In this document: positions 38,601 through 50,178 of the stretch, in pieces
Numbering within the stretch: position 1 is the first letter of the stretch
How the letters are laid out: every line of letters begins with the position of its first letter
From: Struthidea cinerea
Taxonomy: Eukaryota > Chordata > Aves > Passeriformes > Corcoracidae
Length of the DNA stretch: 64,000 nt
Direction of reading: 5' to 3'
NCBI GenBank assembly: GCA_013397865.1
Contig: VZTI01003658.1
Span: 372,001 to 436,000 of the forward strand
Program-made: the position numbers and the translations under genes
The notes under the pieces: model-generated
What the model saw: the letters and a program-made list of their open reading frames with translations, nothing else
Databases searched by the model: none
Told to the model about the DNA's origin: nothing

Positions 38601-39595
38601 CAGAAAAAAATTATAATGCAAGAATTTCCAGCAAGTACAGGGTGAGAGTTATATCCTTGCTCACAGGGCAATCAAGATGCAAACCTTCCTGTTCAGCTAG
38701 GCTTGAGCTGATGAGGAAAATGGGTGAGGATTTATAGAAGACTCGTGTGTAACACCCAGAATAGGCATTACACAGAATGTTTTAAATACTACAGCACAGC
38801 TCCTCTTACATAATTGCACCACCTCCTGATATGGGTTTCAATATATACAGTCAGATGCTGAGATTTTTCTTTTTGTTGTCAGTGACACTTGCAGAGGACA
38901 TGAAGAGAGCTGCGTTGTCACAGGTGAGTGAAGCCAAAGCTGCGCAGTACCTGAGAGGATCAATCTGCACTAGCACTGAGCAGCAATAACAGATTTGAGA
39001 TATAACGCATGCCTGCTTCCGCCTGTTTAGATTGCAGCCTTCTTTCAGCACGTAATTAGCACTGCTTACCTGTCTTAGCCAATGTTCCTCTGCCTAATAC
39101 GTGGCATTAAAACTAATCACCCAAGTATCGCAAATGCCACTTTTCCAGTTCAGGGATATCCAGTGCCCAACCACCCAGTCCTTCATACCAGCCGCCGTGA
39201 CCGTCAGCAGAACAGTTTTCAGTAAGAACACTCAGCACCTCCAAGCCTAAAGAGCAGCTGTTTGGGCAGGGGTTTCCAGGCTGCCCTTGGAGTCCAGCTG
39301 AGCAAGCTCAGGTGTGGCTGTGTCCAGCCTGCCAAGACCTATCCCTGCCTGGGGCTTCTGAGACTGGTCATTGCATGTGTACAGGACAGTGAAGGATGAC
39401 GAACAGCTGATGCATGGCTGACCTTCCTTAATATTGCTTAAATCCTTAATCATTTGCTTTGCCAGGCCACAGCAAAGCTAACCATTAGCACCAGAGACAA
39501 TGGCTACTGAAGGCACAAGAGCTCTGGGTTACCTATGTAAATAGATCTCCAGAAGGTTAGCAAAGGCCAGTGACCACTGTGGTCTACCACCTTCT
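32668..39595. other. Non-coding, unique-looking DNA
   Basis: No gene is recognised. The longest open frame in the whole window, 180 codons on the minus strand at 35107-35649, lies here and has no known domain. A T/G-rich tract is at about 34358-34396. The block at about 37140-37340, with TGATTGATGTGATTAATTG and TGTTTATTTAG, carries motifs of the homeodomain and forkhead type and could be an enhancer. This is unproven. Confidence 0.6.
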
Positions 39596-40135
39596 TGTGG
39601 TTTAAACCCAGCAGGCAGCTCAGCCACACACAGGCACTGTGGAATGGGGAAGAGCATCGGAAGGGTAAAAGGGCAAAACCTCATGGGTTGAGATAAAAAC
39701 AGTTTACTAGGTAAAGCAAAAGCTGTGTCCACAAGCAAAGCAAAATAAAAAAGTAATTCCCTACTTCCCATCAGCCATCTCCAGATGAGCAGGGCTCTGT
39801 CACACATAACAATTACTTGGAAAAGCAAATACCATCGCTCAAAATGTCGTTCCCACCCCTTCTTCCTTTCCTGCAAGACCTTGTTGTTGGGCATGGTGCT
39901 GTGTGGTACTGGGATATCTCCTTGGCCAGCTGGGGTCAGCGGTCCCAGCTGTCTTCTCCCAGCTTCCTCATTGTTGGGGCAGAAGGCAAAGCAGAAAAGG
40001 CCTTGATGCTGTGCAAGCGTGGCTCAGCAATAACTAAAGCCCTCCTGTGTTTTCAACCCCTTTCTTCACATCCAAGAGAATACCATGCAAACTACTATAA
40101 ACCAACTTAACTCTTTCCCAGACAAAACCAGTACA
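39596..40135 (-). mobile_element. Solo LTR of an avian endogenous retrovirus, degraded
   Basis: Read on the minus strand it begins TGTACTGGTTTTGTCTGGGA and ends GGGTTTAAACCACA, so it has TG...CA termini and is about 540 bp long. Internal phrases in the same sense, such as GTTTTAGT-like/TTATTGCTGAGC, AAGGCCTTTTCTGC, GGCCAAGGAGATATCCCAGT, and GTTTTTATCTCAACCCATGA, match a common avian LTR that I recognise by eye but cannot name with certainty. Where I would expect a TATA box, the sequence reads CCCAACAACAAGG, so the promoter is probably lost. No retroviral coding remnant flanks it, which indicates a solo LTR. No clear target-site duplication is visible. Confidence 0.75.
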
Positions 40136-40890
40136 CAGTTGAAGAACAGAGTAAAGGAAGTCCATGTATTTTGCCCACTATAAAGAGATAAACCCACATC
40201 TGTGTCAAACCTAGATGTGACTCTTCCACACTGGTGTTTTTTACATCCCACCAAGGATAAAGTTCTCGTACATCTGCAGCATCAATTTTTGTTCCTAGAC
40301 AGGCATTCATTTCCTAAGACCACCAAGTCTGCACAAGGCTGCACTTGCCCCACTGCACCTTGGTAGGCACAAACTCTTCCCTGTTCTCTGAGCTGGTGTG
40401 CCTCCTGATCAGGCAGCATGTCCTGGGTGAGACAAATCTGCTTTGGAATTTGCATTTAGCCATAACCCCTGAGCACTGGTGAACCAGGCCTTTCCACTAA
40501 GGTGACATCAACTCCCTGTGAATGCTGATGGAAGGAAGAATCAGCGCAGTAAGTGCTTGTTTTTACTTCATGTACTATACATGAAATTAAAATGAGGGAT
40601 ACTTGGCCTCTTGGCCAGGTTTAGCTGGTGATACCCAAACCAAATGACCTTTTCCTCTTATACATCTCTTTTATGTTTACCACAAGCATATGTTACACAT
40701 ACGTTTGTGTTCTCTTTACAGTGGCAGGTACCATGTCTAATGCTCTGTTTCCCACCATGTGCACAGCTGAATTTGTATATTACACAAGGCATGCCATCCA
40801 AGTTTATTTTCAGTTACTTAAGAGGATGTTTCTCCCCGAGGCACAGTTTCTGTTTAGCTTGTTTAGATGCCACAAATCCAAACCATTGGG
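40136..40890. other. Non-coding DNA between LTR and (AT)n
   Basis: No gene or recognised repeat. Open frames of over 100 codons that begin here owe their length to the (AT)n tract they run into. Confidence 0.65.
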
Positions 40891-40892
40891 AA

Positions 40893-40959
<67 letters not shown>
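40891..40959. repeat. A10 followed by microsatellite (AT)29
   Basis: Ten A, then 59 bases of perfect AT alternation (40901-40959). The tract translates as repeated Tyr-Ile in several frames on both strands. It is likely to be length-polymorphic and able to extrude a cruciform. Confidence 0.98.
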
Positions 40960-40962
<3 letters not shown>

Positions 40963-43900
40963 GAAGAGCATAAAACCAGCACTGTGAAAGACTGCCCCTG
41001 GGAGGGAGCAGATGCAATGCAATTGTAAAAATTAAAACTCCTGCAAACAGTTTGCCAGTTCCTTTGATGATGAAAGCAAATTTTATTAAACTGACAGCAG
41101 CTGATTTCCTGCAACTGCACCAATGTCTTTCTGCAAAACAAGGCCAATAAATAAGTATATATTTAAAGGCAAACAGAATTGACACATTGATACACATTGT
41201 TAAGAAAGGCATCTGGATCTTCTGCCTCCTTTTCTACAAACATTCTTGTGTCAAGGCTTCCTTCCTGCAGCAGGCTCACCTTCACTAATATCCTCTTGCC
41301 TTTGCTTTTCTCCCAACAGCAGGCCAGAGGAAGGGACAGTCTCCTCTAGTGCAGTGGGTTAGTTGCTCTCATGTCCCAAAATAGCAAGTTGTTCAACCGA
41401 CACAAAGGAAAGAAAACATCCTTGCATCCTGTCTTGCTGCCAGCTTTCAAAAGGTAATTAAACATCCCCTACTTTCAAAGGGCAGAGTTCTCCAGAATCA
41501 TGGCGTTTGAGCTCTGATGTTGTCAAACAACAGGGGGTTGCTTAAGCTTTGACTGACGTTTTCAAAGACCTACAAGCAATTTAATGGGAGCCCTACTTAG
41601 TGGTGACAAAAATGTTCCATTATCTGCTTCCTACTTTCTAGATTACTTGGGTTAATGGGGAACTTTAACTCCCATGGTTATGAGAGCAAAACCAAGCTGC
41701 CTCAGGCAGACTCACATTCACCTGTATTTTCAGTGCAAAGAAGAGCCTTCCTGTGCAAAACTTAGTGTTAGCTTGATCATGTAAATTTTGTTTTCCCCAA
41801 TTCTGTTCTAGTCATCTGCCATTTCTTTCTTTTCCTCAACAAATTGTAATACCTAAGTGTCCCACTTCCAAACTAGAAAATTGTGATCTCCATGTGTCCC
41901 AAGATCATCTGTCCATCTCAGAGCTGATAATAGGTGGAATTGGCTCTGAAAGACCTGCCTGGCAGTCAAGCCCTGTTGGTATCCAGCGCACCATGTGTCA
42001 GTTTCACCTTCTTCTTTCCTATCCTGCACAGAGATGCTGCAGAGACAGAAGAAGAGAGGAGTCAGGCAGGCAGATGCTATGTTGGGTGAGAACTTCTTGC
42101 ATGAGGAAAATTTCCTTCTTTGTTTGCAATCCACTAGAAGCAAAAAAACACTAGGGAGCAGAATTCAGCTCAAAAATGATTCTACAATTCATGTTTGTTT
42201 TCCTTTTCTTTCCGTTTTTTCTTCAAACTGAGTCCAGAAACAAATGCTGGATCAAATTCTGCAGGCTGCAAAGCAGTAAACAACCCACTCATTCCAGGGG
42301 AGATCTGCTCAATTAAGAACCAATAAGTTCAGCTCTGTTTCATAATTTTGTTGTTTGCTGAAAAGTCCCTGGAAGACAGCCCCCCAGAGAAACAAACCTT
42401 CACAGCCAACATGAGACGAAGGAGTTATATTTTTTCTGTTCTTGGACTCACTCAGGCAGGACTCTTGAAACTGTAAAATGGAAACGAGGCCCCTGCCATG
42501 CCATCCAACATTCAGCCACTCGCTTTTTCTCAAATGAAAGGGGAGAAGAGCAACAGACTGCTTTTCCTCCGGAGACAACCCTACAGCAGGCCAGCTAAGG
42601 GGCCAGCTGGCTCCAAGCAAAGCTCTAGCTTCTGCATTTTGGTTTTGCCTCAGTGAGATCATTCTCTGCACTGCCTTCCCCTCCTTCCAGTTTTCCTCTG
42701 CTTGGACTATGTAAAATAATTACTGGCAGGAAACCTGTCTCTCAGTTTTTTCCCCTCTTCCCCAGACGTCCAAGGTGCAATGATGTTTTGGGGAAATCCA
42801 GGAGTTTGAAAAAAGAATAGAAACCCCTGCGTTTATCTTCTTTCACAACATAGTCACTACACAAGCGTCCTCTTTACTCCCCTTCCGAGGTGAGAGAGAA
42901 GACCTGGGGATACCAAAGCTTCTGATTGTGTTACAATCACACGAAGCAAAACAACCTAAGCCGTTTCAAGACATCTGTGGTGTGGTGAGGATTAGTGAGC
43001 ATGTTGTCTCAGCCCAGGTAATAAAGGAAGATGCTTAAGGGAGCAGACTCTGCTCCTGCCTATGCCAGAGTCTGGGAAAGCCAAGGCTGCTGCTGTGGGC
43101 AGGAAGTGGGGGTGTAGAATTACCACCATGCAGGGGTGATGGAGGAAAGAGCAGTCTCCCAGAAACAGCTGTTACTTTCCCCAGATTCTCATCGTACAAA
43201 AGAAGGAGTGGCAGCCAGCCTGGATTTTCTTCAGGGCACTTCCCCAGCTTGGTGGCAGGAGCAGACAGGCATTAGCTCTTTCACCTTGGGCCAGTACAAG
43301 TTTAATTCTGCCAGACCTACCAAAAAGATGCCTGAACTGGCCATGCTCAAACACAGGTCAGGGTCATCCCTTGGGAGCTTCGAGAAAATCACAGCAACAA
43401 TAATGGCCACAACAAATTAAAGCAATGCGTCAAACAGTTGCCGACATTTCTGGAAAGTACCTTGGGATTATGCTTCTAGCAAAACACATCCTCACCAAAA
43501 CCACACAAGTTCTGTAGCTGTACAGGGCGAAGGGGTGTTGGGACTAGTTTTTCATTTGTTTGGTTGGTTTTTTCACACCAACTGCCGTAAACTTTGAAAG
43601 GAAAATAGTGCGATAAACTAGAAATTACTGAACATGTATTTTTATTACCAGTTCAAGGAGCATGGTCAAGTAGAGAGCTACTTCATAAGCAGCATACCTG
43701 AATGCATCCAAATGTAACATCAAGTCTGAAAGTGATTTATGAAAGCATGAATGATATATTGACATGGCCCCAAACCGGACTGTCATCGTTGTTCACATCA
43801 TTCTGAGGTAAGCCCACCAAGCATGATAGAATAACTTTGTATCAGCACGGGGATAAACAAAGAGCCAATCCCATTCCCTGAAAACCTGTACTTACTTTTT

Positions 43901-46900
43901 ATGAACTCTGTAGGGGATTTATTTTCTGTGCCTCTGGAAGAAGGAAGGGTCACCTGGCTTTTCATCAGGGCCTCACAGACTCCTTTTCACTCATGACTGT
44001 GGGCAGTGCTACGCTAGCTGCCACAAAATAACACAGCTAAAGCCATCCCAAAGCAAACTACGTGAGCTCCTCAGGACCAGAGTTACGAAGCTCTTTATCA
44101 TGCACTCATTTCCTGGCTTCCTTCTTCCCTCTGTGCCTGTGTCCTAGATCCCATCACAGGAAAAGCACACCCAAGGCCACAAGGGAGAGTTTTTTAATCC
44201 AGTTAAGACAACAGAAATTTTGTTGGGTTTTTTTTGCTCTAACTAGCATGAGCAAACAACAAGATGGAAGCCAGCAGGAATCTCTTCCACCACCCTGAAG
44301 CATCTTCCTCTGAAATGGGAACTCACATGTTTTTTACAAGCCTCATAACAACAGTATCTAGATCCCATTTCTGAGATGCTTTTTCAAAAAACCGGGCTTT
44401 TGGATTGCCACACGGAAATGTAAAACATACAGAAACAGTAAGATACAACTTCCACAAACACATATGAAATCAATTGAGCTGAGCTCATTTATTTAACACT
44501 GATCTGGCGCAGTAAAAAGTACAACGCAACATAAAGAACTCAACTCTTCTTGTGTGCAAGTCTCACAAAAGTTATCCATACATCATTTTGGCTAATCAAT
44601 ATCCTAAACATCATTCAGACAGTAGCTCCAAACAGTTGATTTCTCTGCCATCCAGTATTTACCATTTTCATGCATTGGTTTAGCTTATGATAATTCTCCT
44701 TTATAGCTCTTAAATCTCTGCTTACCCGCGCATCTTGATTGGGTATTGTGTGATTTCTTTTTTAATCTATCATTGTACAAAGTAATTCATTAAAGAAAGG
44801 CAGAAACTGGCAGTCAGACCATTGGGGTTTCGGGTTTTGTGGTTTTTTTTGGGTTTGTTTTCTTTTTTGGGGGACTGGGGAGGTGGAACATGAAAAAACG
44901 GAGCTAGCTATATTAAACATCAGACTCTTAACCCTTCCCACCGATTGTATGAATGTGTATTTTGCACATCCAACTGGTTTTGAGTAAGATTGTAACTGTT
45001 CATGAGACTGGTTCTATCACTGCTGCCTTGAACATGTATCAGTCTAAAATGCAAGATAAATTAGCTTAACATATTTTTGAAAACTAGACCTACTTTTCTC
45101 TACCCTGACCTATTTTTAATAGCTGTAGCAGGAGGAGTTCAAAGAAAAGTTGCTCTGCCTGGAGCAGCACCTTCCCAAGATGATTGCATCACCAGCAGCC
45201 ACAAGAGCTCAAGAGTCAAAGCAGCAAACTCTTATATGAGCTGCGAAATATATTCTCACACATGAGTTCATAAGCAACAACATTAGTGGGCCAGACTTTG
45301 TAGATGGGGTGAAGTGATAAGCAAACCCCTCCTTTCCCTACTGAGAGCAAGGGAGTCAGACTCTTCACCACCGCTACTGAAGGCAAAATCTCTCCTGCTT
45401 ACAGGAGTGATAGCGGTAGGACAAGAGGCAGGGAGGGAAAGATTCCACTTAAATGAATCTGAACTGTAAGCTGAGCTGTTCATTCAAACACATCTCACCT
45501 TCACAGCCAAAATCTCTCTGTTTGCCAGTACGGGTGTCCCACTGCTGCAAATCAAAACCTGGAGCTGGTAAAGTACACAAACATTATCCTACAATGAGAG
45601 TGCTCTGTCTTGCTCAGATACGGGAAAGGCAAGACTGTGGCAAGCACATGAGAGAAAAAGGCACAAATAACCAGCACATCTGAGCAAAAGTATAACCGAG
45701 GCTTCAAAGGAGAAACCACAGGAGATGCCACAGACCAAATTTTCAGTCCATGCAAGTCAGCCAAGCTACAGCAAAATCTGCCCAGCATATGCATCACATC
45801 ACACCTGATGAAGAATGGCTGCACAATCTGACATGCATATCACCACCAAAATTTGATTCTGAAAAAACTAGCTAATATTACCATTGAAATTAATTGCTCC
45901 TGAGTTACCACATCGTGTGTATTTTAATTTAAGCGGGTAGAGGATGCCTTCACCTTTAAAACCTGGCGTTCTCCACCCTGCAGTAAATCCACTCAAAGCA
46001 CAGCAATTAAAACTCCAAGCTCCCAAAGGCAGATTCAAAGGATCTTTCAAGTGTCCTGAGTGAAAGCCACAGGCAAAATTCTCTACAGGGACAAACAGGT
46101 GAGATCCCATTAAAGTCCACACCACAAGTAATTAAAGCAGAACTACGGTGCTGAGCATACGGGCAGCAACTGGGACATCTGTAAATGTAAAAGTATGCTG
46201 CAAATATTGTTGGTTATGAAAAGCACACTGGTGTAACATGATTTGAGATAGCGATATCCTGTTTGGGTCAAGTGGGAGAGTCAACTCTGTCTTGTCGAGT
46301 GAGCTCCATTTGTAAAATTTCTCCTGAGGCGCTTGCTTCCCTCCAAAGGCTCAGCAATTTTTAATATATTCTCTTCCTTGAAGATGTGTTTTTTGTGAAA
46401 GTGATGAGAGTGTACAGCACCACTCCCACCTTTTTCAAGATTGCTTTTGGTGTTATTTTGATGCCTCAGGAGTCTCATTTCAGCCTTATAATAACCCACT
46501 TACACATGAACAACTCGTAGTTGTCACTGAGTGATGTTTCATATCTCCAGGCTTCCCATACTAAAAAACCTTGAAGCTTATTCTCTGTTTACATTTCTCT
46601 GATGTGGGGCACTGGTGCTTTCCTGTACACTGCTTAAAATTTTCCTTCCTAATAAATTGAATTTGGCAGGTCCTTGCAGTTGTCTACACATTGTATCATG
46701 GGAAAGGTAAAGGCTTAGAGGTGAATGACTCAGTGATTTGAGAGGGGTGCTGGCTGGGTCAAAGCCTACTGTACACACAGGTCCTGCCACCCCAGGAGTC
46801 CCCTGTGTGCAACAAACGCCACAGTGATGCTGTGGTGTCAAGAGGGACTACCTGCAAGCACTAGCATGCCCTCAGCTCTCCTCAGCACAAGCAGGGACAA

Positions 46901-47677
46901 GGGGACCTCAGCAGAGATGGTGAGTCTCCAGGGCCTCTCACATGGTCTCCCATCCATGCCCTTGTTTGGATAACCAGGATCAGCTTAAAATCCCTGGGTG
47001 GAGGTCTGTTATCAACCCCGGTTTTTGTAAGGAGCTGGGAGAGTTGATCTTGCCACTAACCACTATTTTGTCTGATATTAAACTAGAATGTGTCTGTCAC
47101 TGCAAAGAATTTGCCCTGCTCTTTGATACATGCTGTTTATCCAGTGCTACAGCTCTGGTTTCAAATTGCCTGAATAAGAACTGGGAATTTACTGGGTGGT
47201 ACAAGACACTACAAAGAGAAATTTTTACTCACCATAGCCTTGGATCCAGACAAGAAAGAGAAACTGCACAGATTGTAAGTGGGAATGTAGATAACACAAT
47301 TCATTTATTCGCTTCTCAAGCTGAATATGATTTTCCTCTGCTTTTGTTTTGCTTTGGCCTGCCCAAGACTTAAGAGATTTCATTCACAGATGCATAGCCC
47401 TTATGTCTAAAAAACCTTCCAGATTATTACTTTCAATCTCTCTCATAAATCATTATGTTTCATACTATTATTAAATGAAAAGTTTACTTTTAACTAACTC
47501 ATGTTTTCTAGAAGGACTTCTGATCCAGATTTGAAGGAACCAAAAACCAGCGTATCCCCAGTTTGTTCCAGGGTTCAGTCCACCAATTCAAACTGAAATG
47601 TTCTCTTGTTTGTATCTTAAAATACCTGGATACAACTTGCAGACACTGGCAGCTGCTAGGCTATTGATTCTTCCAGA

Positions 47678-47701
47678 CCAATAAGCAATCCAATAAGCAA
47701 T
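47678..47701 (+). repeat. Tandem duplication, 12 bp x 2
   Basis: CCAATAAGCAAT is repeated twice without change. Each copy contains a CCAAT pentamer. Confidence 0.9.
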
Positions 47702-48305
47702 TTCTTCTTCTTTTGAAGGCATTTACCCTCTGTACTTTATTACCTTCTACTCACTTAGTAAGATATTACTGGACGTTTTTCTGATTCTTCTCTCATCTAC
47801 ACAGAAACTGAGGAATAACTTGAAATCAATGTCATTAAATTTGTCATGAAAGCAGGGATAACTGAGTTACAGAGCTTTTGACCGGGAAAAGTTTAGAAGG
47901 GATGCTATGTGCTGCTCAGACTGATTTATTCAGGTTAATCTTCCTCTGCACCACCACAGATGTTATGTTAAAAGAAAAACTTTTGTGTTTTGAAGTAAAC
48001 TGCTAAGGAGAAGTCTCACATAGCAGCTATTGCTTAACAAGTGCCAGCCTCGCCAACACTCCCAAATAACCTGACAAATCAGAGAGGTTTTGCCATATTC
48101 TTGCCACAAAAGAGATGCTCTCCGACCTGTTCACTCAAGGGATAAAATGGATCTCACTGGACACATTCTGCAATGAAAGTGGGCAGGGGGAAGGCAACTC
48201 TTCTGGCTATCAGCAGCACCCACTCCAGCAAGGATATCAGATCCAACTGGAGGAGTGAGAAACACCAACGACGGAGCTCAAAGGTGGTAGTGTATTGTTC
48301 TCTCA

Positions 48306-48325
48306 TCACCTGTGGCTACAGGTGA
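48306..48325. other. Perfect inverted repeat, 8-bp stem containing two E-boxes
   Basis: Arms TCACCTGT and ACAGGTGA flank the loop GGCT. Each arm contains a CACCTG/CAGGTG E-box, the type bound by E-proteins and by ZEB and SNAIL repressors. The paired, oppositely oriented sites could bind a dimer or simply be coincidental. Confidence 0.6.
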
Positions 48326-48580
48326 CCCCCTGAGCCCAAATGCAGAGAAGCTCTTGGGTTTGCAGGTGTTCTGTGTACAGAGCACGCTGCCTTTTGGAGA
48401 GGCAGAAGGAGGTATCCCAGCTTCCCCCAATAACAAATGAAGTTGAAGGGGGTGGCAGGGTAGAGGACGAAAAAGCCACTTTTGCAATTTGGATTTTCTG
48501 TTGGATTTTTGCTTCCCACAGGGGTTAAATTGCCAAGACAAATCTTGTACCTCCAGCAGTTCCAAATCCCTCTGGCAATT

Positions 48581-48597
48581 AAAAAAAAAAAAAAAAA
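48581..48597. repeat. Poly(A) tract, 17 bases
   Basis: Seventeen A in a row. No retroposed gene is recognised upstream. Confidence 0.9.
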
Positions 48598-48725
48598 GGA
48601 CTATCTACTTGCTCCTTCCTAAAAGGAAAGGCTATGCGTGTGCAACCACAGGAATGAAAATCTCTTGTATCTTCTACCCTGAGCGGTTGAATTGGAAAAT
48701 ATGATTACTACAACTCCCTGGACAC

Positions 48726-48749
48726 AGCACAGCTTCTAGCACAGCTTCT
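48726..48749 (+). repeat. Tandem duplication, 12 bp x 2
   Basis: AGCACAGCTTCT is repeated twice without change. Confidence 0.9.
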
Positions 48750-49880
48750 CAGCCTCACATCCCCATTCCAATCTTGTTTTGAACCTGCAGCAATTAAATA
48801 AAATATATTTGAAAAGGAGTCCTGTGCTGATGGAAGAGGTGCATGTAGCTGCTCACCTGATCACCTCCCTCACACCCCTCTGGTAACTCCTAATCAGCTG
48901 ATATACCTCAGGAGCAGCAAATGAGCTAAACTCTGATCTCAGCCAGAGCAGTCCAGCTTTACTGAGTTTGATAAATTCTTCAGGTATAACTGCTCATTGA
49001 AGGCCTTCATATTAAGAAAAACTCTTACACAGATGTTTACAAGCTCATTCCATGTTCTTTTCAGCACAGCAAAGAGTTCAGTGATTTACCACTCCTGCTT
49101 TCCCATCTTTCTATCTGACCCTGCTGTCCAAGTAACATCAGATAAACTATAGATGTTATACAGATTTAAGCAACCCACCTGCCCCTCCTTCAGCATTTCT
49201 AAACAACCTCCTGATGCACTGGGTGGAGGGCACGTACCAGCGTGGGGTTTCTTCACACGCCCAGCTCCCCAGCAAAATCCTTTGGCTCTCTCAAGCAACT
49301 AGTTTGTCATTAAACACACCCATTATGTTTGCCATGGCACCCACAGATGGCTGCCTGGATCTCAGTGCTTGGGCAGAGACAAAGGCAGCAGCTCTCACTG
49401 TAATCACAAGGGCTTGATGTGTTTGTGGTCCGTGTGCCACCACGCTCTCGCTGACATGCTGGCATGTGCTGCCAGTGACACTGGGAAACAAAATGTTTCC
49501 AAGCAGCCCGATGTACACAGAACTGAGATCCTGAACAGGTGTGAGGAAGGGCATATTCCAGAAGCTTATACCCCTTTGCTAAAAACAACAAACCAAAAAA
49601 CATTTCCCCTGCTCACAGACCTATCCCAAGGTGCTCACCCCTAATTCATGTGCTACCAGGGACCTTTTCTACCAGTTACTTCACCTTCAATTCTGCCTCA
49701 CTGCTCTCCTCCACCCTGGCAAAACTGAGCAAGCTACCCAAGAGCAAACAATAAACTGTGACCTCTTTTACTCCATCCACTTAATACGTAACAGACTTTG
49801 CATTCCTGTAAGGCTGTCTGGGAAGTTATGGGGTTTGGTTTGCACCTACCAGGGGTTGCCTATAGTTTAGCTAAAAAAGC

Positions 49881-49995
49881 CATATATACATGCAAACACA
49901 TATACATGTACATATACAAGTATGCACATATTTTTACCTCCCTCTCTCTCTATATAAGAAATAAGCTCCTCTATGTATATATGCATGTATATGTA
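49881..49995. repeat. Low-complexity TA/CA tract with inverted arms
   Basis: The tract is dominated by alternating ATAC/ATGT words, with a CT-rich core at about 49939-49953. ACATATACATG at 49898-49908 is the reverse complement of CATGTATATGT at 49984-49994, so the two ends could pair across a loop of about 75 bases. Confidence 0.7.
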
Positions 49996-50153
49996 GGCTA
50001 ATCTCACACTGGAAATTTCCAGCTTGGGGTGAGAGGAGGAAATCTAACAAAGAGATGACCCTTTTGACCCCTGGCATACCTGCCTTTTGTAGCAGCGGGC
50101 TGTTAAGTTAAGAAGATATTTTACGCTTAGTTGTATCTTTGGGAGACACAACT

Positions 50154-50178
50154 ACACACACACACACACACACACACA
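50154..50178 (+). repeat. Microsatellite (AC)12.5
   Basis: Twenty-five bases of perfect AC alternation, preceded by GACACAACT. Confidence 0.97.

Larger units (their letters stand above)
40960..49880. other. Non-coding, unique-looking DNA
   Basis: No gene is recognised. The longest open frame is 143 codons at 46942-47373 (plus) without a domain. There are T/G-rich tracts at about 43550-43575 and 44825-44880. Short perfect 12-bp tandem duplications lie at 47678-47701 and 48726-48749, an E-box hairpin at 48306-48325, and an A17 tract at 48581-48597. A phrase at about 46072-46122 (GCAAAATTCTCTACAGGG) resembles the start of an old amniote repeat, but I cannot confirm this. Confidence 0.6.

Noticed and set aside
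39060..39150. Minus-strand splice-donor-like ACAGGTAAGC
   Set aside because: Upstream (minus sense) frames close quickly and no acceptor with a polypyrimidine tract is placed to make an exon. A similar ACAGGTAAGT on the minus strand near 63711-63720 fails in the same way.
40628..41212. Several frames of 70-132 codons with Tyr-Ile repeats
   Set aside because: They are translations of the (AT)29 microsatellite and owe their length to it.
46942..47373. 143-codon open frame, plus strand
   Set aside because: Cys-rich passages were checked for zinc-finger or secreted-peptide spacing and do not fit; no signal peptide.
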